Positions 1 through 10,323 of a stretch of DNA of 64,000 bases are shown here, piece by piece. The stretch comes from Carnegiea gigantea. Lineage: Eukaryota; Streptophyta; Magnoliopsida; Caryophyllales; Cactaceae. The translations under genes and the position numbers were made by a program. The stretch lies in assembly GCA_029747015.1 (NCBI GenBank), contig JAKOGI010000124.1, forward strand, positions 638,501-702,500, written 5' to 3'. Each line of letters begins with the position of its first letter. Within the stretch, counting starts at the first letter, position 1. The notes beneath the pieces are model-generated. The model saw nothing but the letters and a program-made list of their open reading frames with translations, was not told the DNA's origin and searched no databases.

Positions 1-204
1 GAAATTGTTTATATACTTTTGTGTCAATTTATATGAATTAACTAACCCAACAGCTAAATTTATTGAACATGTTTATTTCAACCGCTCATCTAAATAATTA
101 TCCGCCAACAACAAAATTAGAAATGCTATCAGCTACCTAAATAGCCATCCACTAGCTCAACCGCTATCCGCTACCTAAACAATTAATTTTGCCAAACAGG
201 GCCA
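1..204. mobile_element. Right end of a hAT-like MITE, cut by the window edge
   Basis: The stretch ends in GCCAAACAGGGCC (191-203) and contains repeated pentamer-like blocks such as agctacctaaatagccatcc and cgctatccgctacctaaac. Plant hAT-type MITEs commonly begin or end with GGCCCTGTTTGG. The left end lies outside the window, so neither a target duplication nor the partner terminal repeat can be checked. The call rests on the terminus only. Confidence 0.4.
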
Positions 205-256
205 TGGTCTGGGAGATAATTATTTCTCTGCTTCAAGAGTTTGCACTGATGTGGGT

Positions 257-933
257 GACTTAACTAGGGCTGAGCAGGATCGGGTACCTGGTCCATTTTC
301 ATGGAACTGATCCCGGTCACAGTTGGAATCGAGTCCAAGATTTTTGGAACCGGTCCCGGAACTAGGTACCCGGTTCCTAATTTTGCCCTATTTTGTTTTA
401 TTTGATTTCATTTAAATTTTTGGCTTGTGGTTGTGATTTTATGAGAGAATCAATACATCCAATAAGCTAGCTAATCGATCGTTCAAAATGGAACTTAGTA
501 GCGTAGCGGCTAAACATTTACCATGCATTAAAGTCCAATTGGTTAGTTAATAAATATTATTTCATTTCATCCAAGCATTTAAAAAGAAAAAAAATCATCT
601 TCTCATAGTATTATACATTAGCAAAAAGATTTAATAATATCAATGTATAACCGGAAATTATGGCAGCATCAGAAAAACAGCACCTGATATCAACGGGTAA
701 TCGGGTGTCTCAGAAATTTTTTTTTAAAAAAATTGATTAGACTGAGTAACGGGTCCGGTTATAGTTCCAAGTTTTTAGGACCTGGTTTTGGACCTAGTTG
801 CAACCTATTACTAGATTTCGAACCAGTCCTGGACCCAATTTCACCAGGTCTGAGCATGGACCCAGCGAGTCCGAACCGGGCCCGGGTTCAGAACCGGGTA
901 CCAAAATTTTTTTTTCTCAGCCCTAGTCTTAAC
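257..933. mobile_element. hAT-type non-autonomous element (MITE) with target duplication
   Basis: The element occupies 265-925 (661 bp). It starts TAGGGCTGAG and ends CTCAGCCCTA, a perfect 10-bp terminal inverted repeat. It is flanked by gacttaac (257-264) and gtcttaac (926-933), an 8-bp target duplication with one mismatch, which is the hAT hallmark. The interior holds many GGTACC, CCGGGTTC and GAACCGG blocks in both orientations, so the whole element can fold back. No transposase is present, so it must have moved with an enzyme from elsewhere. The open frame inside it (733-936) is a by-product of these repeats and not a gene. Confidence 0.88.
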
Positions 934-2558
934 TGATCATTTATCTTTTTAATTTTTCAATGATTTACCTGTACCTGCTAATATTTTGAATTCGAAAAAG
1001 ATTTATGATTAATGTTTTGGGTGCGAGTGTACACAATTCTCAGGATTAAAATTTGGAGGTCTCTCGACCCCTTAAACATCTTTACACTTGTATTATATAA
1101 AGATTACTATAACTAAAGAAAAAAAAGCTGATTTTTTAAATTAAAAAATCAAGAGTAGTCAGACGGTTTAAAACCATTTAAACACTGGTAAATCGTACAT
1201 AAAACCGTTAAGCCTGAGATTTGTTAATGTAATTAGTACAAGAACACCTTAAAACATTAATTATTTCATGGGCAATATAACTATTTGTCCCTTCTTATGA
1301 TGGGGTGAAGTACATACTTGTCACTTAAATCTATACACAGTTGTATTTCTATTTTGATTTACATAAGTTATACAGTTATATTTCCATTAGTTCTGTGTGA
1401 GATATCTTGAATTCAAATTTTACTGTCCCTATATTGAATTATTATTCAAGGTTTTGGGGGAGGCGGGCTTTTACAGCATTCATGCTTCAAGTCCAAAGAG
1501 CATCTGCGTGAGAGGCATGCTAGAGCATATAGTCTATTCTTGGGTTTTCAACCATAAGCTTAAAGCTTTTGATTAAATGATTCTTGAATAGTTACCTAAT
1601 AAAATGTGCGCACAAATCTAGTATTACCATTGAGAACCTGTAAAAATGATTATTTATTTTTTTGCTTGTTTTAAAAATTCTACGTAGATCAAGTAAAATA
1701 GATAGTTTGTATCAAGAGATAAGAAACTATTGAAAATTGCTATCGAAAATTAGCCCGAGTTAGGTCTGATATCACTATTTGAAATTGATTTGTGGGTGTA
1801 GATTATAATTACCTAGAAATATGTAAAATATAGAGAGATAAATAAAAAAAAAAAAGTAACTGAAATGCAAATGGATGATCAATGATTGTCTTGTTAAGTG
1901 GGCAATGAATTCAGGTGGAGCATCGCCCAGGTCCACCTCTTTCCTCAAACCATCCTTATCAATCTAGCCATCATCCATACCTTTTGAATTTTTGGCGTTT
2001 TCGAGTTGAATGTAGGTGAGATTGATAGGTCTAATATGAGTTTTCATTGTAAGTAATTTTCTTTTTGATATGAATTATGTGCAATTCACTTGAAAAGATT
2101 CTTTTTTATCTTTACTAATCCTAATAAGGCGGATCAGAAAGTTCAAAATCATGAAACTATTAGTGACTAGAATATATTTCCTATGTTGAAGAATTTATTA
2201 ATATACCACAACTCTAGACCAAACCAACCGCATAGTGGAATTAGGAACTTAGATAGATTAAGGACAAAACGCAAAACCTTTTTAGGTAAGGCATCATTCA
2301 AAGCTTTCATACCGCTCAAATGTCTACTCTATGGAAGTGAGAAGGAAGTGAAAAAAAGACATTTTAGCTTATGAAAAGTTAGTGTAAAATTCATATCATT
2401 AACCACCTATTTAAAAACTACACATTGTATAACAATGACATATTGAACAATAGTTTCACACAACTAATTAAATATGGAACAACAATATTAGTAGATTAAA
2501 AAAAATTGGTACAAAGGTCCCATTTTGAATTCTAGAGAAACCAGCCGTTGATTTTTAA
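934..2558. repeat. 3' flank of SDR copy 1: duplicated module
   Basis: No gene is seen. From about 1215 this DNA matches the flanks of the other SDR copies. The block 1215-1600 recurs at 38546-38860 and the block 1600-2558 recurs at 36610-37377, 47345-48358, 53290-54060, 60240-61075 and 61560-62822. Shared landmarks are the phrase gtctattcttgggttttc, the phrase gagcatcgcccag and the phrase aaaatttggtacaaaggtg. This is the downstream part of the tandemly duplicated SDR unit. Stretch 934-1214 is AT-rich and unremarkable. Confidence 0.75.
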
Positions 2559-2617
2559 CTACAGGGAAGAGAAAAGAGGGATACCAGATATAGTACAACC
2601 CGCATCGACAATAAAAA

Positions 2618-2874
2618 GAAAATATTACTGCCAGATACCTCATTTTGTGTGGCAATTATAACTAAAAGACCATGTTATTAGAATATATTTAAAAGGGGTA
2701 ATATTCGATGGAAACTATTTTAAGGGGATCGTTCACTGTTTTTATTTTCATTTTAGCCCATAAACTTTTCATATTTGCATTTTAGTCCAAATCCTTAAAA
2801 ACTTACTTTCGAAAATCTAAAATTTGTGCATGTGAAAGTTTTCTTATAAGTACTACTCGAAGCCCTCTTTCAAC
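2618..2874 (+). other. Pararetrovirus leader, left arm (insertion 1)
   Basis: The insert begins gaaaatattac at 2618, the same start as insertion 2 (read on the minus strand from 17081). Over the next 200 bases, blocks such as GGGGTAATATTCGATGGAAA are imperfect inverted matches to the other end of the insert (about 10915-11127). In the circular virus these two arms would sit side by side and form the large stem-loop typical of caulimovirid RNA leaders. Confidence 0.6.
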
Positions 2875-2888
2875 TGGCATCAGAGCCA
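2875..2888 (+). promoter_or_regulatory. tRNA-Met primer binding site (insertion 1)
   Basis: TGGCATCAGAGCCA differs by one base (C for T at position 4) from the usual complement of initiator tRNA-Met. It marks where minus-strand DNA synthesis would begin and is position 1 of a caulimovirid genome map. The matching sites in insertion 2 are at 16811-16824 and 14332-14345. Confidence 0.85.
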
Positions 2889-2954
2889 CGTGACAAAAAA
2901 TAATTAAGATAATTAAGCTAAGTAATGATTAACTAAGCTAATTAACTCTAATTA

Positions 2955-4130
2955 ATACTTGAGTCATCACCTGCTTGCCCGGGACCGAATTATTCTCACA
3001 TTGTTCACTCATCAGAAGGCATTTCTCCAATAGCACCGCAATTAAATTATATCACTGACATAATTTTAGAGTTAAAAGCAGAATTAGCTTAAATTAAGAC
3101 CGAAGTCGAAGAGTTTAAGAAGCAATTATCTGTAATTTATCATTCTCTAGTTAACGAAGTACGACATAGCGGACAAGTTACTTCCAGTATTACTACTCTA
3201 TTTCAGCATAAATATCTATTCCAAAATTCAAAAAACAAGAATCCATTTCTTTTGCACGATATAAAAATCCAAAAAAAAGTAGGAGAAAAATCAGGTGAAA
3301 AATCAGCTGTAAAAGTAGAAAAAAAGAAGAAGATGGAGTATAAGCAGTATACTCTTGAAGAACTATAGAATATGTTCGAGAAAGAACAAAAGCCAGAAGA
3401 ATTAAACAAAATTCTGAGTGCAATAAGTGATAAATATGACGTATTATCTGATGATAATGAAGAGACTAATAATGTCCAATTAGAAGAAGAAATATATCAG
3501 CAGATGAACTTAATCAAGCTAGAAGATTTCAATGCTGTACCCTTAGAAGGAATTTAAAGAAAATTAGATAAAAAATATGGTAAAATAGCTGTTGAAGATA
3601 AGATTAATAAAATTAGAGAAGAACTCGACTTAGATGAGATAGAGACCAATTTGGTTAACAATATTGTTCGTAAACCTGAAGAATTTGGTGAACCTTCTAA
3701 AAGATATACTCATTTTATAAAACCTAGGTATGTTTTAGCATGACGTACAACCAATTTTTTCTTTGGGTTCATCCCAAGAAAAATACAACCTTTGAAGAAG
3801 TTAACCTTACTCCAATTAGTCAGATATGATACATCTTAAACATAGATGGAGCTTGTAATAGAGAAAAAATATTTGAACATTGAAAAAGAGGCATAAATAG
3901 TGTCTTAAACTTAAATACTACCTGGATTGCTGTAAATTTTCTAAATTACATCGAACGTAGTTTCTCTGACACTGTAGCTGACTAGTATGATTCATTAAAT
4001 GAATGTGGTAAAAATATATTAAGATTGATGGAAACACTAGGTGCAATGTCCAAAAATTTATGCGAGAAAATCGAAACTGAGTTTATCAGAGTTAAACTTA
4101 ATTCTGAAGAAAAGGCAAGAGACTAACAGA
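2955..4130 (+). pseudogene. Pararetrovirus N-terminal polyprotein region (coiled coil and capsid N-terminus), insertion 1
   Basis: Relics of an N-terminal region are visible. At 2985-3150 there is a heptad-rich stretch (the intact frame in insertion 2 copy B, 14262-14065, shows alternating Leu/Ile and Lys/Glu, a coiled coil). From 3333 there is a charged region including frame 3372-3557 (61 residues) rich in Glu and Asn, then an Arg-rich linker and the start of the gag-like capsid. The frame is broken several times, for example by a TAG at 3366-3370 where copy B reads a Gln codon and by TAA at 3556. The assignment to the capsid polyprotein rests on synteny with insertion 2. Confidence 0.6.
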
Positions 4131-4132
4131 GA

Positions 4133-4393
4133 ATGATTAATAATATAGAATTATGGGATATGAGATATCCAAAAAATTATATTGCTGAATTTAGTCAATA
4201 TTATTATAAAATTGGGCACAATGAAACTAATCCTGGTATGTTCTATGACAAATTGTCATATCCAATAAATTTCATAATTAATGAAAAGTACATTGCATGG
4301 CTTGAACGTGCTGATGTCATTGATATCCTTGGTTCGAGAATCTCTTATTTAAGAAAATGGGTCAATGATCAATGTCTTGATCTCCAAAAGTAA
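4133..4393 (+). pseudogene. Pararetrovirus capsid (gag-like) core, insertion 1
   Basis: This 86-residue open stretch contains the caulimovirid capsid signature: a Tyr-rich helix (SQYYYKIGHNET) followed by a MFYDKL motif and a helix with SRISYLRKWVNDQC. The same stretch is present in insertion 2 at 15672-15286 and, shortened, at 13149-12949. In a virus this domain assembles the icosahedral or bacilliform shell. It is followed in the same frame by a basic region and the CCHC knuckle, as in other family members. It is a fragment of a decayed polyprotein. Confidence 0.75.
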
Positions 4394-4609
4394 AAGAAAA
4401 TTAAAAAGCAATTCCCAACTTGTCGGATTCGCCTCACCAATGAGGAAAGAACCTGAAAGGAGATGGAAAAGAAAATTTTATAAGAAAAAGAGCTTTAATA
4501 AGTAAAGAGGAGAAAAATATAGAAGAAAATATCATAACAAACCTAGTCCTAAAACACATAGATTTTTTAGGAAAGCAGCTTATTGTTTTGCAGAAAAAAC
4601 AATCGCAAA

Positions 4610-4651
4610 TGCTAGGCATGCGAAGAAGTAGGGCATTATGCTAATAAATGT
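4610..4651 (+). pseudogene. CCHC zinc knuckle of the pararetrovirus capsid, insertion 1
   Basis: The codons spell Cys-stop-Ala-Cys-Glu-Glu-Val-Gly-His-Tyr-Ala-Asn-Lys-Cys, the CX2CX4HX4C knuckle that binds viral nucleic acid at the capsid C-terminus. A TAG sits between the first two cysteines, where a Trp codon is expected. The knuckle is in frame with the capsid core 217 bases upstream, and an acidic tail follows to about 4790. Confidence 0.75.
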
Positions 4652-4919
4652 AAAAATAGAAAGCACAACAAGCTAATTGAAACCTTGGGTAGCCTAGCTT
4701 ACGTCGACTTTAGTGAAGATGAGACACTAGACCTAACCCTAAATAACAACAAAAGAATTGTTGAAATTATCTTGGACAATGAATATTAAGAAAGTGATTA
4801 TGAAGAAACAAGTTAAATGATGAAAAGCAGTTCGATTAGTCTTAGTGATCTTCAAGGAGAATAGTTTGTTCCAGGTAATGATAACGAGGAGTCAAAGGAG
4901 ATTGGGCCCTTTCTATAAT

Positions 4920-5640
4920 CCAAAAGGACATGAGTTATAAAAAATTCATCTTTCAATTAAAGAGCAAGTGTGCTTGCGAAATGGTGGAAGGAGATCTAGA
5001 AATCAAAGAGTGTGAGTATGATGTGGGAGAAGTTAATCTCATTAATTGGAAAAACATCCTTAAGCATAACAAAGACAGAAAGTATAGGTATATCTATGTT
5101 AGAAGTGTCCGAGTTTAAATTACTCTATTACAATATTATGACAAAAATATTGATCTTTATGCCTTATTTTGTGATATTAGGCATGTCAAATTTAATAACC
5201 AAATTATCTCAGGGATTAAGATCAACTTACACAATGGATCTGCAGGATTCAATTGTCGACCTGGATATTATGTGAGTCTAAAAGATGAATTTGCTAAAAG
5301 TTTCCTATCCCTTAAAATAAAAACAGTTGAAATGGATATGAAAAGAGGAGGATAACCATTAAAGATATTTTGAAAAATTATCTACAAATTAGATAGTACT
5401 ATAGATCCAAAGACTAAGATCACAATGATAGAGGCAGAAAAATTTGAAAGTCCTACCCCTATGCAAAAGATTCAGAGGATTAAATTCAATCTACAGGAGA
5501 TAAAAATTGATCGTTCATGGATATCTAGCTTTGTCAACCCTACAAAAATTAATAAGAAAAATGTGATAAAAATTGATGAGAATGGTAAAATAACCATTAA
5601 ATCTCAATTATTAAGAAGTATGAGTACAAGATCAAAATGA
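4920..5640 (+). pseudogene. Pararetrovirus movement protein (30K superfamily) and linker, insertion 1
   Basis: The frame at 4930-5118 carries EGDLEI, then GEVNLINWKNIL, the N-terminal hallmark of caulimovirid 30K movement proteins. After an in-frame TAA, the region 5120-5300 continues with a conserved aspartate (CDIRH), a GIKIN strand and an NGSAGFNCRPGYYVSL-like core. Proteins of this class form tubules through plasmodesmata. The domain lies downstream of the capsid and upstream of the protease, in the same frame as the protease. The fragment at 5425-5640 is a basic linker. Insertion 2 copy A keeps only the N-terminal part (to about 14570). Confidence 0.7.
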
Positions 5641-5715
5641 GGAAAAGGATCTTCATCAACTAAAGAAGAACTTAAAGAAGATGATACAATTAGTATAACT
5701 AGTAAAATCAGTAGA

Positions 5716-6027
5716 ATGAGTTTTGAATCTACAAGACCTAGCATAGACCGAAGTATGAGTCTAAATAAAAAGGTCATTGGGTACAAAATAAGAACTGTTA
5801 GTGAGCCAATTTATGAGGATGAATTAGTCAAAAACATTACTATGGAGATATGCTATGAAGTCATCAATACAAATCCTAATAGCATCTATATGCTAATAAA
5901 TGTACACTTAGAGGGATATAATAAATATGAGCTGTGTGCCTACATAGATAGTGGTTGTTCTGTCTGCTTCGAAAAAGATCATTATTTCGAAACATGTGAA
6001 AAAGAGCTAAAAATCCTTTGCAAGTAA
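5716..6027 (+). pseudogene. Pararetrovirus aspartic protease, insertion 1
   Basis: This 103-residue frame contains the aspartic protease active-site triad Asp-Ser-Gly (codons 5947-5955) within YIDSGCSVCF, preceded by a hydrophobic strand as in retropepsins. In caulimovirids this enzyme cuts the polyprotein. The rest of the domain continues in another frame from 6018 (to 6329), so at least one frameshift lies near 6020. Neither insertion 2 copy has this region. Confidence 0.75.
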
Positions 6028-6429
6028 GGATAACTAATAATAGCATTATGAGTTACAATGAGGCTATAGAAGGGTTAGTCATAGAATTAGGAGGATTCCA
6101 ATGCATTATACTAGTTTTATGGGCTACTAATCAACCCTCTCTTGATATGAATATTGAAAATAATTTTCACAGACTATATTCTCCATGCACACAAACCATA
6201 AATCAAATAATATTCACAATTAATGGTCATTCAGTCCCTATTGAAAGATTAAACAAGACCTACACTCATCAGAAAATTGAGTTTATACGTAGCCAGCGTG
6301 ATAAGAAGGCAATGCCTGCACAATATTAGATAGCATTAACAATCTCACTACTTGAGTTATCTATTAAAGAGCAGATGGTTGAACAACAAGAAAAATTATG
6401 TATAGAACTCTACTATGATAATCCACTAA

Positions 6430-7010
6430 AATTTTGAGATAAAGATAAGACATTTGCAAAGATTACGCTGTTAAATCCCTATACTATTATTCGAGTCAAA
6501 CAAATGGTGCATACACACTAGGATATCCTGAAATTTGATAAACAAATCAAAAAACTTCTGGATAAAAGATTAATCAGGAATAGCAAGAGTCCTCACACCA
6601 GCCCCACTTTCATGGTAAGAAGTTGTGCTGAACAAAAGAGAGAAAAAGCAAGAACGGTAATTAATCACAAAAAACTTAATGATAATGATGTCTTTGAAGG
6701 TTATTACATTCCTGACAAAACTATCCTTTTCAACAGAATTCAAGGCACCTCTTGGTTCTCAAAAATGGATTGCAAAAGTAATTACTGGCAGATAAAAATA
6801 GATAAGAAAAGTATTCTTTTAACTGCATTTAGTGCCCCACAAGGACATTATGAATGGATAGTAATGTCATTTGGTCTTAAAAATACACATCAAATATTCC
6901 AGGGAAGAATAGATAACATCTTCAAAGGCATTAATCATTGCTGTTTAGTTTACATTAATGATATTTTTGTCTTTTCCAAAGCCATAGACAACACAAAGAT
7001 GATGTCTTAG
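6430..7010 (+). pseudogene. Pararetrovirus reverse transcriptase, insertion 1
   Basis: The 132-residue frame at 6612-7010 covers the palm: a VINHKKLND motif, FSKMDCKSNYWQIKI, a TAF.APQGHYEW stretch, MSFGLKN, and the catalytic box. The box reads Tyr-Ile-Asn-Asp (6951-6962) instead of Tyr-Ile-Asp-Asp, so one metal-binding aspartate has become asparagine and the enzyme would be dead even without the stops. The start of the domain (from about 6430) lies in the same region with stops. The sequence resembles caulimovirid rather than gypsy reverse transcriptase in its spacing and its GHYEW block. Confidence 0.85.
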
Positions 7011-7029
7011 CTATCACCTAAAGATGAAT

Positions 7030-7790
7030 TGATTATGATATCATACTTCATAAAAATAAGGGCATTTATGCTAAGCACGAAATTGAGTTCGTAGACTTAG
7101 AGATAAAAGTTGGACAAATCATTCTACAAAAGCATATTCTAGAAAAAATAGAGAATTTCCCCAAAAAATTTGAAGATAGGAAGCAATCAGAAAGTCCATT
7201 GGATGCCTTACTTATGCTTCCGATTTCATTAAAAATTTAACTAAACTGAGAAAGCCATTGCAGCAGAAACTCAAGAAAGAAGTAAGTTGAACATGGATCA
7301 CTAATGATAAAAAGATTGTTCGAAATTTCAAAAAGATGTGTAGAAATCTTTCTGTTCTTAATTTGCCTAATGAAGGAGATGATTTAGTGCTTGAGACAGA
7401 CGCCAGCAATCAGCATCAGAGCCCAGCACTCAAAATTAAAGAAGGAGAAAAATTTTACAAATATTGCAGTGGAAGTTTTAATAAGGCATAATGCAACTAT
7501 CCTACGATGGAAAAAGAAATCCTTACAGTTACAAGGGGAATCAAAAAGTTCTTAATTTTTTTAGCCCCAAAACCTTTTCTTAATCGAATCAATTGCAAAG
7601 GAATACGTGGTTTTGTGAAAAAGAATTTATCAAATATGCAAGCGCAAGGGCGACTCCTGCATTAACAATTATAGCTTAACCAATTTTCCTTCTCTATTGA
7701 ACATATACAGGGATCGAATAACTCTCTGGCAGACAGTTTAACTCAAGAACTCGCCAATGGTGATCGTCAGAACATAACTCTAGCCAGAAA
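7030..7790 (+). pseudogene. Pararetrovirus RNase H, insertion 1
   Basis: Downstream of the reverse transcriptase, short open stretches in shifting frames show the connection (HEIEFVDLEIKVGQIILQKH), a catalytic Asp-Ala-Ser (GAC at 7399-7401), a YPTMEKEILTV helix with the catalytic Glu, and an NSLADSLT ending near 7740, the usual end of the domain. Several frameshifts separate them. The minus-strand frame 7212-7409 is a shadow of this region. Confidence 0.7.
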
Positions 7791-7810
7791 AGGAGGAAAT
7801 CCATAATGAA

Positions 7811-8788
7811 ATGTCATTACTACTAGAACGAGTTTCTCCTTCTAGTAAAGTTCTTATTGATAGTTTGGAATTCCATACAAAAAGTATATCATGTTTTAGT
7901 CTGCTATCTTCTGCCTATCTAATAGCCCAAATATTTCCTCTTCTAGAGTTACAAGTTAATTACCTTAGATGTCCTTATGATATCCAAGAAAAAATAAGTT
8001 CTTATGTCCAGGAAAAATGGTTTAGTGAGTGGTATGCGGCCTACATCAACTATTATCATTATTATTCCTATGATATTTGGGAGTCCTAGAGCACAACAAT
8101 ATACTTTTTCAATAGGTCTGAAGTTGGTGGTGTTAGTTTTCCAGCAAATTCAATCCCTCTAAATGCCCATGTCATTAAAGCCTGAGAATACAGGATGGTA
8201 CTTTACTTCATAGAAGTCCTAGATCTAAAGTTCTCATTTTTCTCAACACTAACTAAATTTCAGTAATGTATGTTCCGAAAGATCCATTGGAGACTTACAT
8301 CTCCTGACGGCCCAACAAAAATTTCAAATAATTGATGCCTATATGTGAAGGTACAGTTTGCACTAATCAAGTATAAAAATGAAAAATTCAAACTAGCCCA
8401 TTATCTTATTCAGATTGTTGATTACGACGATCCCTATGATCAACGACAAGAATGGTTTCCATATTGATGAGAAATAGTTACTGATCCTACTTTAGCAAGA
8501 GTCATCAGTTTTTACAACACTTATCATCAAAGTTGGGCATTAATTGAACAAGAAAAAATATTAATACATTGCAAAAACACTACTTTAACCTATGATAATG
8601 AGCTTAAAGATTACAAGAATGTGGAAGAAGCAGTTTCAGAAGATATCTTTGATCATCTCTTTGATATTGGAACTGAAAAATTCTAATCAGAAAAAGGAAA
8701 GAAATATCTTCTTGAATTATTTGATAAGTTGGACCCAGAGCATCTTCCATTTGATGAAGATTTTGATGATTATTCAGATAATGATAGT
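7811..8788 (+). pseudogene. Downstream pararetrovirus frame of unknown function, insertion 1
   Basis: A coding-like stretch follows RNase H. It opens with a 92-residue frame (7811-8089) rich in Tyr, Ser and Leu, and continues with stops to an acidic end near 8788 (frame 8592-8858 overlaps it out of phase). The reading runs in fragments: VIKA near 8180, a KLAHYLIQIVDYDDPYDQR-like piece near 8390, and EHLPFDEDFDDYSDND at the end. Cavemoviruses and solendoviruses have a transactivator gene in this position, but I recognise no diagnostic motif, so the function is left open. A solo LTR interrupts right after the acidic end. Confidence 0.45.
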
Positions 8789-10093
8789 CTGTGATACGAC
8801 CGTAAGTGCATGGTGGTGTTGTAGCACATCAAGATCGATCCCACAGAGATTAGATTGACCTATTGGGCTATACCCCCTCAAGATATGCTAAGCGAATCAA
8901 AATTCAAATGGTTTCAAATTAACAATTTCAAATAAACTTTTTAAAATCAAATATGAAAAAAACGCCTAGGAATTTTCATAGTTATGAAAGAGAATTCAAT
9001 CAAAATGATAAATGTGTGCCTTTCTCTAATTGGTTAATTTCGAGGAATTGTAATATTTTCTAGAAGCTTGATCTATGCTTTCGAAATCAATCAAATTTGC
9101 CTAAACTAAGTAAATGTCGTTCTTTCAAACTAATTTAACTTGATCTAAGTTTAATATATTCGATACTTACTAGCCCTCTTAACATATAAATCTCTCTTTC
9201 GAGATGAAGTTATGCTAAGTTTATTCAAGCAGTCCAACAAACAAATATCATCTTTCGAATGTTCACTTAATTGTTTCAAGTGCGCAAGTAAATTTTGGCC
9301 AAAAATCAACTCACGACATATTAAACACTTGATAGTATGAAATCAAACTAATCATGAAAATAAGCACAATTCTTTATATTAAAATATGATCCAACTACAC
9401 TTTCAAAAACTACTAAATCCCTAGACAAAATAAAACTACTCACACATAATTAAATTAAACATCTAACTACTCTAAAACGATAAATCTAAAGAAAAAAGAG
9501 AAGAATTGCTCAGCCAAAAATCACGCTTGAACCGTCATACAAAGCCTGGGATGGAATCCTTGCAAGTCTTCACTTCAACTCTATCTCACACTCTCTCTAA
9601 TCTAAACTAATCCTAATCTACTTAAAGAGATGAAACGAGTATAAGATGAGATGATGGAGTGTCTGTGTGAGGATGAAAACCCTCCTTTTTATAGTAAAAT
9701 TTTGGAAGACAAACAGGTACGCGTAATAATGGAATAATAACTGCTAGGAAGTCAAAGATCTTGCGAGAAAACAAAAAGCCTCGCAGGAAATAGGGACACC
9801 ACAGACTATGGCATCCACCATGGACTGACCGTAGTCAGCTTTAGCTCTACATTCTTCTATTCTTCTTTCTTTCCACGGGCGTGGCAACTTAGGGGCATCC
9901 GTGGAGAGTCAAAATAGACTCATTTAGGGTCAAAGCAAGGGCAAAAAGGTCAAAAATCTACAGAACACAGAAAAGAACCATACCAAAGTATAAAATGGAA
10001 AAAAAAGAGTATAAATTATAAGCACATAATTTTTCCTAAAAATGGAGGAAACTGACCCTAAAATGTTATATACGATAAGCACCTTTCAGTCTG
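8787..10093. mobile_element. Solo LTR inserted into the pararetrovirus
   Basis: The element 8792-10088 (1297 bp) begins TGATACGACC and ends CCTTTCA, giving the TG...CA ends of an LTR, and is flanked by GTCTG on both sides (8787-8791 and 10089-10093), a 5-bp target duplication. It has no coding potential. Its first 75 bases (a gcaagtgcayggt-like start, gttgtag, then gatcgatcccacagagatt) have the same layout as the solo LTR at 23131-24520, so the two belong to related families. A solo LTR forms when the two LTRs of a full element recombine and the interior is lost. Confidence 0.85.
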
Positions 10094-10323
10094 GAAGATA
10101 TAATTGGATATGAAGGTATATAAAATTTCAATAATGATGACTAGTTTTATCATCATTAAAAGCTCTGAAAAGTGGTTGCTCCATTATTGTACTATTTTGA
10201 TAAGTGTAAATCTATAAAATAAGGCAGTCTACTGTAGTCATGTGAGGGTACTGTAGCCATGTGTAAAATCAGCATGTACTATAGCCAACATGGCATCCTA
10301 TGTATCCCATCCCTCTATAAAAA
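10094..10323 (+). promoter_or_regulatory. Pararetrovirus pregenomic promoter with TATA box, insertion 1
   Basis: CTATAAAAAG at 10314-10323 is a strong plant TATA box. Upstream at 10230-10265 are near repeats of tactgtagycatgtg. Transcription would start near 10345, and the leader then runs to the end of the insert at 11127 and, in the circular virus, on through 2618 to the primer site at 2875. That gives a leader of about 1 kb, long even for the family. Insertion 2 copies start 3' of this box. Confidence 0.7.

Noticed and set aside
733..936. 67-residue open frame near the left edge
   Set aside because: It lies entirely inside the hAT MITE and its Pro/Gly-rich translation comes from the GGTACC/CCGGGTTC repeats.
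2875..2888. Possible tRNA-Met gene pieces at the four TGGTATCAGAGC sites
   Set aside because: Only the 3' acceptor complement is present; these are reverse-transcription primer sites.
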